A DNA stretch of 64,000 nt from Mucilaginibacter empetricola (GTDB lineage Bacteria; Bacteroidota; Bacteroidia; Sphingobacteriales; Sphingobacteriaceae), in the NCBI RefSeq assembly GCF_024808665.1, contig NZ_JANUBZ010000001.1:62001-126000 (forward strand), in the 5' to 3' direction. Shown in pieces: positions 36,226 through 46,759 of this stretch. A program made the position numbers and the translations under genes. Below the pieces are notes generated by a model. It was not told where the DNA came from. It did not search any database and saw nothing but the letters and a program-made list of their open reading frames with translations. Positions within the stretch are counted from its first letter, which is position 1, and every line of letters starts with the position of its first letter.

Positions 36226-38112
36226 TCAATTAGCAGCGCTGGCCCAGTCAAAAACAGCGAGTAATGGTAAATAATTATCTACCAGGAAGCCCTCGTAACC
36301 CCAGCAGGTCCCGTCCCAGGCCTTCCAATCTTTTGTGTAGGTACTTTCTTCACAATGACCCTCAAATCCGCCGGTTTTAAAGCTTTGCATCATAGCCAGG
36401 AAGATTTCATCAGCTTCATTGTGCATGTCGATCCTATATAAGGCTTTAATGGTAAAATAGGCAAAACAGCCGGTTGCACCTCCATTTTCATAGATCTGGA
36501 AGCCATCTGATCCATCCGGTTTTTCTCCATATCCCCATCTCTTAACATGATGAACATAATCTTCGGACCGGACCGGTACTAAATTGCCCGGAAGTCCCAG
36601 TGTAAAATCGGTGAAGCCCACGGCCTTCATTTTTTGAAGTAAATTGCCCATGACGAGTTTACCCTGCTCTTTTGTCAACAATCCATAGGTGACGGCGACA
36701 CTGTTTACAAAGGTGAAATAATAATCATGTAAGCGGCCGTCTTCACTTCGCCAGCCAGCGAGAACTCCTGTATCCTTATTGAAGAAATGGTCAAAATAAT
36801 TTCCTTTAAGCCTGTCGGCGAATAATGAAAAATACTTACTATCGCTGGTTTTATTGAGCGATAATGCCACTGCCGACAATACTTTCACAGCCTGATAGGC
36901 TAAAGCATTCGAGTAGGCGTCCTCATAGCCGAAGCCGATAGTATCCCACCAGTTTGCAGGCCTTTTGAAATCTTTGTCATCCCAGCTCCCTGAATTTCCG
37001 GAATAGCCATATTCAATAATACCATCCTGGTTAGTATCAGTTTGGATCATTTTATCAGCCCAGCTTTTGATCCCGTCATAATGAGCCTCCGCCCAAGTAT
37101 TATCTTTACTTTCCTGTATATAATAACAGGCGGAGATAATTAAAGATGGTGCGCTGTCGCTGGAGTCGTATTTGCTCTGCCAGCCATAACTTTGTTTATT
37201 CCCTACCTGGCCATAGCCCTTAAATCCGTCTAAGTAAACTTCTGCTGATGATTTGATCAAATCTATCGCACTTAATCCTTTCGCCAATTTAGGTGTGTTC
37301 CTGGCCATTTCTGCGTATAAAAACAACGTGAAGGCACAGGCATCACTTGCACTGTTGTTGGCCAACACCTTTATTCTTGGATTTAATTGAAATATATTGA
37401 TAAAATTACGCTTTAGGCCGTCGAAGACTGGGAGGTGCCGGATCTCTTTAATATCCGGATAAATGCAGGTCACCTCTAGCGTATAAGTAATTGAAGGCTT
37501 TTCGCTATCCGCTGCGCTGAATTCCAGCTTTACAAAAGGGTCTCCTTTTTCATTTTTTAAATGATACCTATAGGCATCATAAAATAAATTCACATCAGGC
37601 CGATCACACTCTATTTTTAAACTGCCCCTGCCAGGCAAATGCAACAAAGACGGAAAAGAAAGCAGGTTTTCCGCGGTCATCTTGCCCAGCGCAGTGCAGT
37701 GATTGATTTGCTGGGCTATTACTATTGGAAATGGCGCGGGTTTATCCGCTGCACCGGTATAATTCGTTATAACTATTATCTTTTTTTCTTCACATTTGAT
37801 TTCCCAGGCAGGATTTTTTTCATAACCCTTAAGATAATAGGCGATGACATTCCCTTTGACCCGACTTAAATATTCGTTTTCCCGTAATTGTAAATAGTTT
37901 GTCAGCAGCGGATCTATGCCAAATTGTGATTGCCCTAAGCCATCGATATCAAAACTGGTAAGTTTTGGATAATGGGGATCTAAGCCTATTTTAAGATGTT
38001 TCGATAAAAAATTAAACCTACCATCAGCCGCAGGTAACCAAAAGCGTGGCCCCTTGTATAACAGCCAACCGGATAAAAATGATTGCTTTATAAACTTTCT
38101 TCTTGATGTCAT
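36226..38112 (-). CDS. Six-hairpin (alpha/alpha barrel) glycosidase-like protein
   Basis: 628 residues with a Tat-like start (MTSRRKFIKQSFLSG). After an N-terminal beta domain (to about 235), the C-terminal part has the helical toroid typical of six-hairpin glycosidases (YDSSDSAPSLIISACYYIQ, ANWWDTIGFGYEDAYSNALA, VNSVAVTYGLLTKEQG). Candidate acids are the Asp and Glu in WWDTIGFGYEDA. I cannot assign a GH family. It overlaps the upstream DUF6528-like gene by four bases, so it is translationally coupled to it. Confidence 0.75.
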   Translation of the reverse strand: MTSRRKFIKQSFLSGWLLYKGPRFWLPAADGRFNFLSKHLKIGLDPHYPKLTSFDIDGLGQSQFGIDPLLTNYLQLRENEYLSRVKGNVIAYYLKGYEKNPAWEIKCEEKKIIVITNYTGAADKPAPFPIVIAQQINHCTALGKMTAENLLSFPSLLHLPGRGSLKIECDRPDVNLFYDAYRYHLKNEKGDPFVKLEFSAADSEKPSITYTLEVTCIYPDIKEIRHLPVFDGLKRNFINIFQLNPRIKVLANNSASDACAFTLFLYAEMARNTPKLAKGLSAIDLIKSSAEVYLDGFKGYGQVGNKQSYGWQSKYDSSDSAPSLIISACYYIQESKDNTWAEAHYDGIKSWADKMIQTDTNQDGIIEYGYSGNSGSWDDKDFKRPANWWDTIGFGYEDAYSNALAYQAVKVLSAVALSLNKTSDSKYFSLFADRLKGNYFDHFFNKDTGVLAGWRSEDGRLHDYYFTFVNSVAVTYGLLTKEQGKLVMGNLLQKMKAVGFTDFTLGLPGNLVPVRSEDYVHHVKRWGYGEKPDGSDGFQIYENGGATGCFAYFTIKALYRIDMHNEADEIFLAMMQSFKTGGFEGHCEESTYTKDWKAWDGTCWGYEGFLVDNYLPLLAVFDWASAAN

Positions 38113-39116
38113 TGGTCATTAAATTGTGTATACTCGGTAACTGTTGGTCCATAACTAAAAACATTAGGCAGCAGCCATCTTGCTTTATAAATTCTGCATT
38201 CTTTTTGTTGAAATATTATTTTTTGATTGTCCGACAAAACCTGGTCTGTCCACCATTGGTCTGTGGGTATAACCAGTACTATCGGCGTTCCCTGTGGGCC
38301 GGAGCTAACACTTTTCACATTCTTCCGTGAGAATGCTGTCTGGGTAAGCCGCTTTTGACTTAAATCAAATTCGTATACGGCACTTGTATTGGAAATCCAT
38401 AACGCATTTTTACCATATTCCGGAAAAAGATCATGTGCCTGGGTCCCTGGTAACCGAATACTATCGACCTTCATCAAATTTGGATGAAGACGGTTGCCAT
38501 TATAGCGCATGGCGTATAAGTAGTTTAAAGAAGCTGTCCAAAGCAAATGGCCGAATTGATCCCAAACGACATTATGTGCAAAAGTAACCGGGATCTTGAT
38601 CACTCGCACTGAATCAGGGTAGCGCGGCATGCGGGTTTGGAATATCTCAAGAAAGTTACCCTCACTGGAAGCCGATACAATATTGCCGTCTGGTAAGACT
38701 TCTGCTGAATGGACATTGCCGCCTGCGTAGGCGTAAAACACCACCCGCTTATCCGCTACCCTAATCAACGCAACTCCCCCACCTGAGGCAGTTATCAATA
38801 AATATTTTTCCTGGTATACAGGTTTCATATCACTCAGGTTCTTAAACCATTTCAAGTCCCCGGCCCGGATGCCCCCCATTTCCGGTTTCCATTGCCATAT
38901 GACCCGGTGACGAACGATATCCACAATCATTATACGATTTTCCCGCTGCTCTGCTAATAACAGATGGGGTAAAGTACTGACTAGTTTAAAAGCTCCCGAG
39001 TGCATGGTACTTACGGGAAGGATTTTAGGGTTATCAGCTGAACACAACAGCAACTGCATAACTAGTATCCCCAAAAGGATTACGTAACTAAAATAACTTT
39101 TACAATAACTGTTCAT
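38109..39116 (-). CDS. DUF6528-like secreted beta-propeller (second of a pair)
   Basis: About 335 residues from the ATG at 39116 (MNSYCKSYFSYVILLG), which gives a signal peptide; the longer frame to 39185 would overlap the previous stop. Repeated short strands (ENRIMIVDIVRHRVIWQWKP, HSAEVLPDGNIVSASSEGNF, FAHNVVWDQFGHLLWTAS) indicate a propeller. It matches the neighbouring lipoprotein at equivalent places, such as HACELLPNGNVAVAAETGNF and AHAVLWDPSINELWVTG. DUF6528 is my best family guess. It overlaps the glycosidase gene by four bases. Confidence 0.72.
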   Translation of the reverse strand: MNSYCKSYFSYVILLGILVMQLLLCSADNPKILPVSTMHSGAFKLVSTLPHLLLAEQRENRIMIVDIVRHRVIWQWKPEMGGIRAGDLKWFKNLSDMKPVYQEKYLLITASGGGVALIRVADKRVVFYAYAGGNVHSAEVLPDGNIVSASSEGNFLEIFQTRMPRYPDSVRVIKIPVTFAHNVVWDQFGHLLWTASLNYLYAMRYNGNRLHPNLMKVDSIRLPGTQAHDLFPEYGKNALWISNTSAVYEFDLSQKRLTQTAFSRKNVKSVSSGPQGTPIVLVIPTDQWWTDQVLSDNQKIIFQQKECRIYKARWLLPNVFSYGPTVTEYTQFNDQ

Positions 39117-39184
39117 GAACAATATTTCTATATTTAATGAAAAAGATACGCCCGGCAATGGCATACAAACCGGGCGTATATTCA

Positions 39185-40219
39185 TTATTGATACGCCGGG
39201 TTAAAAACCCTTGCCCGGTAAAAACAGGCGCCGGTAACAACACGCGTTGCATTTGGGGTAAAAAAGTCAACTTGCGGTGTACTCCAGCCATTGGCGCAAA
39301 TTGACGGAACGGTTTCCACCAACTGTGAAGTACCCGGTTGAATGCTGATCGATTTAACACCTACGCGATTAGCATCGCCGGGTGCCGAAGTGAAGGTCTT
39401 CGCAGTTTTATCATAGATATAGGCCCCATAATTTGTACTGACCAACAATAGATTTGTATTGCCATAATAAGGCTGTACATCATGTCCTCCGGTGGTTGGC
39501 AGGGTCACCCTCCGTGTAGAGTCCTCCGTTAGCTTCGTCGGTACCGCTGTAGTTCCTTCAATGACAAGGGCTGTTAAGATCGCTGTGCCGGTTTTAGGGT
39601 CGTCTCCCGTTACCCAGAGTTCGTTGATACTTGGATCCCATAATACAGCATGCGCATAATTAAGGTCATATTGTACTTTAGTAGCGGAATAGGTACCCTG
39701 CGAGGCAGTATACACTCTAACAAAGTTGCCGGTTTCTGCTGCTACCGCTACGTTACCATTTGGCAGCAACTCACACGCATGTGGGTTCCCTCCAACATTC
39801 AACGCCCATAATTTACCCGTGAGTGAAGGATATGGAATAATAGCGCAAAATCCGCTGGATGCAGCAACGCATAAATATTGATTAGAACCTATTTGACGAA
39901 GCCTTGCATCAGAGGGATCAGCCCAGCCTGTTGTAGGATTGGTAAAGCCATTGCTCCCATTGGGAGCCCAGGAATGCTTAAGCGCGCTGGGGCTACTCCA
40001 CGGATTCACCGCCGGATCGTATATCTCCACCGCTTGAGAAGCATCATTCGTTGCAACAATCCAGCAACAACTTTCTGTATCGGCCGCATCCGCGGCATTG
40101 TTTTTTAATTTTAGATTTAGCGAAGCACCTTTATTTACGGATGCAGCTGAATTCGTACTACCTTTTTTGCATCCCGCTAAAGCGATAGCGGCAATGATGA
40201 TTAATGCAATCTTTTTCAT
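39185..40219 (-). CDS. DUF6528-like lipoprotein (first of a pair)
   Basis: 344 residues with a clear lipobox (AAIALAGCKK, Cys17). The mature domain is the same propeller-like fold as the next gene (HACELLPNGN, YAHAVLWDPS, FYRARVFNPAY), so the two are tandem paralogues, one lipid-anchored and one soluble. It lies 24 bp behind SusD. In glycan loci such lipoproteins usually bind the substrate at the surface; here that is inference. Confidence 0.78.
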   Translation of the reverse strand: MKKIALIIIAAIALAGCKKGSTNSAASVNKGASLNLKLKNNAADAADTESCCWIVATNDASQAVEIYDPAVNPWSSPSALKHSWAPNGSNGFTNPTTGWADPSDARLRQIGSNQYLCVAASSGFCAIIPYPSLTGKLWALNVGGNPHACELLPNGNVAVAAETGNFVRVYTASQGTYSATKVQYDLNYAHAVLWDPSINELWVTGDDPKTGTAILTALVIEGTTAVPTKLTEDSTRRVTLPTTGGHDVQPYYGNTNLLLVSTNYGAYIYDKTAKTFTSAPGDANRVGVKSISIQPGTSQLVETVPSICANGWSTPQVDFFTPNATRVVTGACFYRARVFNPAYQ

Positions 40220-40243
40220 AATTAACGATTTATAATAATTTAA

Positions 40244-41809
40244 TTAATAGCCCGGGTTTTGTGTCATTTGCGGATTCACTTGTATTTCGGTTGCTGGAAT
40301 AGGAAATAACAGCCGATTAGGTCCGATTTGGGTATAAGCATTTGCAGGAACAAGCGGATTTTGTTTAATCACGGAGGCGAATGCCGTCATCACCGGAATC
40401 GCCTGTCCCGTTCTTAGCAAGTCCGTCCATCTCTTGTTTTCAAAAGCCAGTTCAATCCGACGTTCATGAGCGATTATCGCCCGTAACGAAGTTTGATCGC
40501 TTGTCGTTGCCGGCGCAAGACCCGCACGCGCGCGTACCTGGTTAAGGTAAGGTAGCGCCTGTTGGCTCATCCCTTGTTCGTTAAGGCTTTCCGCCAGCAG
40601 CAACAGTGCATCTGCATACCGGTAAACGGGCCAGTCATCATCAGTTTCTCCAGGAGTGGTACTTGGATGAAGATATTTTTTAACAAAAAGCTTGGAAGTA
40701 ACCCCACTTGGTGACGTATAAGTAGGTACAGGGTAAGGATAGCCAACGATACTCTTAAGATCATTAGCGACAAAATTGCCTGAAGCATCGTAATGCCCCT
40801 CTATCACACCGATAGACGCATCCAAACGGGAATCGCCTGCTTCATAAGAAGCAACCAAATCGGCAGTTGGCACATTTTGACTGCATGGAGCATTCAGTGT
40901 ACTCGTATTTGTACCCGTTATTACAGTCGAATTGGCGACTGGGGGGATAAAGTCATAAATAAACGTACTCCATTGTCCATTAGCCGCCCCCTGCATGTAC
41001 TGGACTTCAAAGATGGATTCCGAGCTGTTTTTATTGGTTGTAGAAAAGGCATTTGCATAATTGGCATTAAGCGAATACCCTAACTGCGTAACGGCTTGCA
41101 ATAAAGTGGATGCCAGTGCATATTTTTTCTGAACCATATAAACATTAGCCAAAAGGGTCTCGGCTGTTCCGATGGTGACATGACCGTTTTGGGGAAAAGA
41201 CACCGTTTTAGGCAGTTTCTGAATCGCGTCTGTTAAATCACTTACAATCGCTGCATAAACGTTGGTTACAGAGGAACGCGGCAAAAAAGCTTCTGAAGGC
41301 GAAGTGACCGTATGCAGGTTTAAGGGTACTGCTCCGTAGAACTGCACTAAATCAAAATAAAAGAAAGCCCGCAGTACTTCCGACTCCCCCGTAACGCTAT
41401 TTTTTGTCGCTGCATCGATATTAGCACTTCCGATCTGGTCAAGAATAGTATTTGCTCTTTCAATGCCTACATAATCGGAAGTATACTTGGTTTTGGTCGT
41501 ACTGTTATTGGCATCATCTACCCAATCGTCAACGTTTTCCCGTTCAACGACAGCTACAGCCCTGTCTGCAGGATTGAAATCATATCGTGAGTTGTCCGTA
41601 CGGCTTTCACCCATCAGCCAGCTTGTCGGTTCCGCCCAGCCACGAAGCACCTGGTAAACGCCAATCAGCGCCTGGTTAAACTGATCAGCAGTTTTAAAAT
41701 AGGTCGTCGTATTCAACTGGGTGGGGGGAGCCAGTGAAATAAAGTCCTTTTTACAGGAAACAATACAAACCCCCAATATCACTATCGTATATAAAATTTT
41801 ATTTTTCAT
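40244..41809 (-). CDS. RagB/SusD family nutrient-uptake lipoprotein
   Basis: 521 residues with a lipobox (LGVCIVSCKK, Cys19). SusD features are LNTTTYFKTADQFNQALIGVY, the helix-rich half with GESEVLRAFFYFDLVQFYG, YRYADALLLLAESLNEQ, and the C-terminal box LLFPIPATEIQVNPQMTQNPGY-type, split here as LLFPIPATEIQVNP and MTQNPGY. It lies 20 bp behind the STN-type SusC and is its surface lid. The glycan is probably N-acetylhexosamine-containing, given the GH20 in the locus. Confidence 0.94.
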   Translation of the reverse strand: MKNKILYTIVILGVCIVSCKKDFISLAPPTQLNTTTYFKTADQFNQALIGVYQVLRGWAEPTSWLMGESRTDNSRYDFNPADRAVAVVERENVDDWVDDANNSTTKTKYTSDYVGIERANTILDQIGSANIDAATKNSVTGESEVLRAFFYFDLVQFYGAVPLNLHTVTSPSEAFLPRSSVTNVYAAIVSDLTDAIQKLPKTVSFPQNGHVTIGTAETLLANVYMVQKKYALASTLLQAVTQLGYSLNANYANAFSTTNKNSSESIFEVQYMQGAANGQWSTFIYDFIPPVANSTVITGTNTSTLNAPCSQNVPTADLVASYEAGDSRLDASIGVIEGHYDASGNFVANDLKSIVGYPYPVPTYTSPSGVTSKLFVKKYLHPSTTPGETDDDWPVYRYADALLLLAESLNEQGMSQQALPYLNQVRARAGLAPATTSDQTSLRAIIAHERRIELAFENKRWTDLLRTGQAIPVMTAFASVIKQNPLVPANAYTQIGPNRLLFPIPATEIQVNPQMTQNPGY

Positions 41810-41829
41810 CTTATCTATTTCTTAAAAAA

Positions 41830-44800
41830 TTAAAACAAACCCATGTTCAAACCAAATGAGATAGTCCTGGGAATTGGATATTCCGTATTATCTACACCGA
41901 TATCCAATCCGTTGAGATTTGACGAACCCTGGCTATTGGTTTCCGGGCTAAATCCTGGATATTTTGTAATAACAAATGCCTGCTGCACACTTCCATATAT
42001 CCGAAGCTTGTTGATATATTTATTATTTAGTTTGAAAGTATAGCCCAGTGATATGTTTTTGCAGGTTAGATAAGACCCGCTATGAATCCAAAGGGAGTTT
42101 ACTGTCCGGTAAAGTGCCGTAGTACCTGGTTCTGTGCTGGGAACTATGCCATTGCCGGGGTCGCTGGGAGAACGCCAGTGATCCAACTGGTCAGCATATA
42201 GGTTAAAGGCGCCATCAAGGTTTGCAGCGCTTTGCGCACGCTGATCCTCGATCTGTCCGCCATAGGAACCTGCCAAGACAATATTCAGATCAAATTGTTT
42301 ATAAGCAAAGCTATTGGTCATCCCATAGAGAAAATCAGGGTTAGGATTGCCTATAATTGTGCGGTCAGCGGTTGTGATCACGCCGTCCCCATTAAGGTCT
42401 TTCATTCTGACACTGCCGACCTGGGAGGTGACATCCTTCGGTTCAGAATCAAACTGTTGCTGATTCATATAAACGCCGTCTGCCACATAGCCATAAAACA
42501 TGCCTATTGGGTGCCCTACTTCCTGGATATTTGGGTAGGAGTAGACATTAACAGGAAGAATTGGCAAATTTTGTGTCCCGAGTTTTTCAATCAGATTTCT
42601 GTTAAATGAGATATTGAAATTGGTGGACCATTTTAATGCTCCTGTCAGGTTGACGGAATTTACCGTAAACTCATTTCCCCAGAATTTGAAGGTGCCTATA
42701 TTACTGTTAACAGAACTAAATCCTGAAGATTGCGGAATATTGACCTGGTATAAAAGCCCGTCGGTGATCTTATTATAGAAATCATAAGTAAATGTTATCC
42801 GGTTGTTTAAAATCCCTACGTCTAGGCCAAGGTCAAATTGCTTGTTCTTTTCCCAGGTCAGGTCACTGTTTCCAAGCTGACTTACATATTTACCACCCAC
42901 CAATGTATTATTGAAAACATAATTAACGGGACTAATAAGTGAATTTGCCGGATAATTACCTGAATTAAAATTGTTGTTCCCCGTCAGCCCGTAGCTTGCC
43001 CGAAGTTTGAGGGTGTTGATTATTGGCAGGCTTTTCATAAATGACTCATCACTTACGATCCAGCCCCCTGACACAGATGGGAAAACACCGTATTGCTTGT
43101 CATTGCCGAACTTTGATGAGCCATCACTGCGCACAGCTACAGAAAAAAGGTATTTATCCTTGAAATTATAATTTAGGCGCCCAATGGCTGATAACAAGGC
43201 CCATTGCGTAAGTCCGCTGGTTCCGGTTGTTGTTCCTGCTGCACTTATATAAGGTATCGAGGCATCAGGATAATTACTTCCATTGGCCGAATTGCTGTAT
43301 TCAGAATATTTTTGAATGGTATAACCTCCAAGCAATTCAAGATGGTTATCCTTTGAAAATGTTGTTTTATAGGTGACTATATTTTCATTCACCCATGAAA
43401 TATAATTATCGGTAGCATACAGGCCCGTAATGGAACTAACAGGGCGTGGAGGAGGCGCGTTAAAAGCTGCCGCCGCAATTTGGTTTACGAATTTATTTTC
43501 CGTTACTCCCGACATATCTATATCAAAACTCGTTTTAATAGTTAATCCCTTTATCGGATCAACCTGCAAATAACTGTTTCCCAGCATGCGGGTGGTTTTG
43601 TAGACATTATCTTGATTTAGCGCGATTTGACGGAAATTAGGCTCTGCCAACAGGAAAAACCCTGAAGCCTGGTTTACCGGTGACCCATCAGCATTATATG
43701 GACTTATCAATGGTGAGGACAATAATGCCCCTTCCACAATATTTCTTGAACCGTCACTTGGGCTTCCAAGGCTATTATTGTCTATTTGATAAGATGGCGC
43801 CACATCAAACCCGATCTTGACACCTTTAATCGGCCTGAATTCATTGTTTACCCGGATTGAATAGCGTTCATACCCTGTATTTAATAAGATCCCTTGCTGA
43901 TTAAAATAGCCGGCGATTATATTGGTGGAAGATTTTTCCCGGGAGTCCGAAATAGACAGACTATAACTTTGGGTTGGTGCGTTTCGAAGCACCTGATCAA
44001 GCCAGTTTGTTCCTTTTCCATATTGACCTGGATTAGCATAATCAGCAGGAATTGTCCCTGTCCCTGTTACAGGATTTATATAACCATAATATTTGATATC
44101 ATCAGCAAAAAATTCATTCATAAATGTCGCCAGCTGATTTGCATCCATCATTTGAGGGACGTGACTTTTATCAAGTGACGCGATACCATAATAAGAGCTG
44201 AAATCTACCTGGTTTTTTCCGGGCTTTGCGTGCTTTGTAGTAATTAAAACAACCCCGCTGGCAGCCCGGGAGCCATACAAGGCCGTTGCCGAAGCATCTT
44301 TCAATACCGTATAACTCTCTATCTCGTCAGGATTGATGTTGTTAATCGGGTTCTGTCCCTGAACGGCGGATATCGGCTGGCCGTCAACCACAATCAATGG
44401 ATAATTCCCGGCATTAATGGAGGCAGCCCCACGTATTTGTATTTCTAATCCCTGGCCCGGTTTTCCTGTATTGATATTTACGTCGACACCCGCCATTTGC
44501 CCTTGCAATTTCTGGGCAAATTGGCCCACAGGCATATCGTTCAGTTTGCTGGCATTAACTTCAGCAATAGAGCCGGTTATATCAGCCCGTTTTTGTGTTC
44601 CGTAACTAACAATAACTACTTCACTAAGCGCATCTGTTTTTTCCGTTAATTGAATAGAAAGCACCCCCAGGTTATTTACTTTGACTTCCCTGGAATTAAA
44701 ACCAACATAGCTTAATACCAAAATGCCCTGTCCATCAGGAATATTAATGCTAAAATCGCCATCATTATTTGTTGTGGTGGAAATATTTGAATCCTTTAAT

Positions 44801-45240
44801 TTGATGGTTACACCCGCTAAAGGCTTTCCTTTACTATCCGTGACTCTTCCCCGGACAGGCGCTGCCTTTATAATTTTAAGTGCGTCCTTCTCAAGGATTA
44901 TAGCATTTTTATCGATACTAAACTTTAAAGGCAAGTTCTTCAGACAAATGGCCAGGACTTCTTCGATGCTGGCATTTTGTACATGCAGGTTTATATTGGA
45001 GACGTTAGTTAATACATCATGTTCATAAACAAAATCGAAACCGGTCTGGCTGTGTATTTTCTTTAAAACCTGTCTCAGGGAGATATTGTTTTCATTGAGT
45101 GTAATATGCTGCGCATAGGTGGCCGCGCTGACCTGTAAAAAGGTTATAAAGATTAAAAAACATGCTAATTTCATAATTAACAGAATTTGCCTGGGCATAT
45201 AGAGCTTTACTTTGTCACGACAAAGCGTAAAAAATTTCAT
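41830..45240 (-). CDS. SusC-family TonB-linked transducer with STN domain
   Basis: 1136 residues. The start at 45240 gives the long positively charged leader common in Sphingobacteriaceae SusC proteins, followed by a signal peptide (ending AATYAQ). Then come an STN domain (about 46-115, LRQVLKKIHSQTGFDFVYE), a carboxypeptidase-regulatory-like domain (VRGRVTDSKGKPLAGVTIKL), the plug (SYGTQKRADITG, PLIVVDGQPI) and the barrel. STN domains contact FecR and report ligand binding, fitting the FecR and sigma genes just upstream. Confidence 0.95.
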   Translation of the reverse strand: MKFFTLCRDKVKLYMPRQILLIMKLACFLIFITFLQVSAATYAQHITLNENNISLRQVLKKIHSQTGFDFVYEHDVLTNVSNINLHVQNASIEEVLAICLKNLPLKFSIDKNAIILEKDALKIIKAAPVRGRVTDSKGKPLAGVTIKLKDSNISTTTNNDGDFSINIPDGQGILVLSYVGFNSREVKVNNLGVLSIQLTEKTDALSEVVIVSYGTQKRADITGSIAEVNASKLNDMPVGQFAQKLQGQMAGVDVNINTGKPGQGLEIQIRGAASINAGNYPLIVVDGQPISAVQGQNPINNINPDEIESYTVLKDASATALYGSRAASGVVLITTKHAKPGKNQVDFSSYYGIASLDKSHVPQMMDANQLATFMNEFFADDIKYYGYINPVTGTGTIPADYANPGQYGKGTNWLDQVLRNAPTQSYSLSISDSREKSSTNIIAGYFNQQGILLNTGYERYSIRVNNEFRPIKGVKIGFDVAPSYQIDNNSLGSPSDGSRNIVEGALLSSPLISPYNADGSPVNQASGFFLLAEPNFRQIALNQDNVYKTTRMLGNSYLQVDPIKGLTIKTSFDIDMSGVTENKFVNQIAAAAFNAPPPRPVSSITGLYATDNYISWVNENIVTYKTTFSKDNHLELLGGYTIQKYSEYSNSANGSNYPDASIPYISAAGTTTGTSGLTQWALLSAIGRLNYNFKDKYLFSVAVRSDGSSKFGNDKQYGVFPSVSGGWIVSDESFMKSLPIINTLKLRASYGLTGNNNFNSGNYPANSLISPVNYVFNNTLVGGKYVSQLGNSDLTWEKNKQFDLGLDVGILNNRITFTYDFYNKITDGLLYQVNIPQSSGFSSVNSNIGTFKFWGNEFTVNSVNLTGALKWSTNFNISFNRNLIEKLGTQNLPILPVNVYSYPNIQEVGHPIGMFYGYVADGVYMNQQQFDSEPKDVTSQVGSVRMKDLNGDGVITTADRTIIGNPNPDFLYGMTNSFAYKQFDLNIVLAGSYGGQIEDQRAQSAANLDGAFNLYADQLDHWRSPSDPGNGIVPSTEPGTTALYRTVNSLWIHSGSYLTCKNISLGYTFKLNNKYINKLRIYGSVQQAFVITKYPGFSPETNSQGSSNLNGLDIGVDNTEYPIPRTISFGLNMGLF

Positions 45241-45310
45241 AACTTTGGTTTGTTTGGGTTGAATACTATTGTTGACAATCTGAAATCAGTGCTAATTAGC
45301 CCGAACTTAT

Positions 45311-45334
45311 CCAGGGGCGTTCCAGCGCTCCTGG
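45311..45334 (-). other. Hairpin between fecR and susC
   Basis: CCAGGGGCG (45311-45319) pairs with CGCTCCTGG (45326-45334) with one G-T wobble and a six-base loop. It lies in the 120-base gap between the FecR stop and the SusC start. There is no T-tract on the minus strand, so it may be a processing or stabilising hairpin rather than a terminator. Confidence 0.45.
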
Positions 45335-45360
45335 GTTTTGACTTAATTAGGAAGTAAAAA

Positions 45361-46554
45361 TTAAGGCATAACGATCACCCTCCTTCCTTCTATTTTAAAG
45401 TGAATCCCTTTTGTTGATTCCATTAAATGAAGCACCTCGGAGATATTTTTATACTTTGAAAGAGACGCATCAAAATATTGATCTTTTACACCGTCTGCAT
45501 AAGCGATATCTATGTTGTACCACCTGGATAATTGCCTCATAATACTGTAGGTATCTTCATCGTTGAACAGGAAGTCGCCATTTTTCCAGGCAACAATCTC
45601 TTCTACATCGGCCGCTGATATTTTAATCCTTCCTGATTCTTTTAATAGATCGGCTTGCTGGCCCGGAAACAGGTTTTTGTTCCCGGCGGGATTTACATTA
45701 TCTTCGATTTTAACCGCACCCTCCAGCAGGGTTGTCGATATTTTATCCTCGTCCTGGTAGGCCATGATATTAAAATGTGTTCCTAAAACACGGACATTCA
45801 TCCGGCCATTTACATCGACGATAAATGGCTTATTTTTATTCTTCATGACCTCAAAATAGGCCTCTCCCGATAGCCTCACCCGCCGGTCATTCGCGCTGAA
45901 CAGGACTGGATATTCCAGCGTAGATAAAGAGTTTAGCCATACATTTGTTCCGTCGGGTAAAGCAACCTGGTATTGTCCTCCCGCAGGCACTATTATCTTA
46001 TTAAGGGCACCAGGGGTAGCCTCATCCCCGTGCTTGTCAGCCGGGCTATAAGTAATCAGTCCTTCTTTTGTTTTTAAAATTGTATTTTCCCCCTGTTGCG
46101 CGATGAACCCTTTTTTGCTGCTGTTCAGCGGTACCATTTTCCCGTTTGCTAATATCAGGTAAGCAATATTCCCTCCCGCTTTAAAATCTTTAGTGGTGAG
46201 GGCTTTATTGGGAGTGAAGTCTTGACGGAATTGCGGGATTAAATAATATTTTAAGCCAAGCCCAAATGCCAGGAGTACGCTCGCTGCAGCAAAATATTTC
46301 CAATTAAACAGGTGCTTATCGTTCTTAAGGCTTCGCCTTTTTGATTCGTTCACTATGGATTTGATTCTTTCCAGGGGCTTATGATCAGAAAGGTCAATTC
46401 CTTCAAATTCATTCGCATCCCATTCTTGTTCATCCTGAAAACTTTGAAAGACCGAAAATAAAAGAGCTTCCTCTTTGTCTGATGTTTCTCCTTTCAAGTA
46501 CTTATCTAATAATGCTATAAATTCTTTTTTCCTCACGTTATCGATTTTATTCAT
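45361..46554 (-). CDS. FecR-family anti-sigma/sigma-regulator
   Basis: 397 residues. The N-terminal cytoplasmic helices (about 1-80) should bind the sigma factor, a single membrane helix lies near 87-105 (YFAAASVLLAFGLGLKYYL), and the periplasmic part has the FecR box (GGQYQVALPDGTNVWLNSLS, SGEAYFEVMKNKNKPFIVDV, VLGTHFNIMAY) and a C-terminal STN-like end (MRQLSRWYNIDIAYADG). It passes the SusC signal across the inner membrane to the FecI-type factor. Confidence 0.95.
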   Translation of the reverse strand: MNKIDNVRKKEFIALLDKYLKGETSDKEEALLFSVFQSFQDEQEWDANEFEGIDLSDHKPLERIKSIVNESKRRSLKNDKHLFNWKYFAAASVLLAFGLGLKYYLIPQFRQDFTPNKALTTKDFKAGGNIAYLILANGKMVPLNSSKKGFIAQQGENTILKTKEGLITYSPADKHGDEATPGALNKIIVPAGGQYQVALPDGTNVWLNSLSTLEYPVLFSANDRRVRLSGEAYFEVMKNKNKPFIVDVNGRMNVRVLGTHFNIMAYQDEDKISTTLLEGAVKIEDNVNPAGNKNLFPGQQADLLKESGRIKISAADVEEIVAWKNGDFLFNDEDTYSIMRQLSRWYNIDIAYADGVKDQYFDASLSKYKNISEVLHLMESTKGIHFKIEGRRVIVMP

Positions 46555-46582
46555 GGAGTAATAACCGGGACTTATGTCCCAA

Positions 46583-46600
46583 TTTTATTTTAAAATAAAA
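46583..46600. other. 18-bp AT palindrome and small hairpin before fecR
   Basis: TTTTATTTTAAAATAAAA is a perfect 18-bp palindrome at the sigma-FecR junction. GGGAC-ttat-GTCCC (46568-46581) lies beside it. Both sit 14-46 bases before the FecR start. They could form a regulatory or termination signal, but AT-rich palindromes occur by chance fairly often. Confidence 0.3.
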
Positions 46601-46759
46601 GCAGATCACAAATTTGGGTGGCCAGGTAGCTGAACGCAAATTCAACTTATGGGTTATTTAATCTGGAAAGGAAATAAACAGCTGTCTGGTAATATTTGAA
46701 TTTGATGCCCGAATGGAGCTGTATTAGGGCCGGAGCAATTATTAAGGCTAATGATCCCG

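Noticed and set aside
38362..38375. TTGACTTAAATCAA, the same core as the FNR-like site at 12173
   Set aside because: Lies inside the DUF6528-like coding sequence, away from any promoter.
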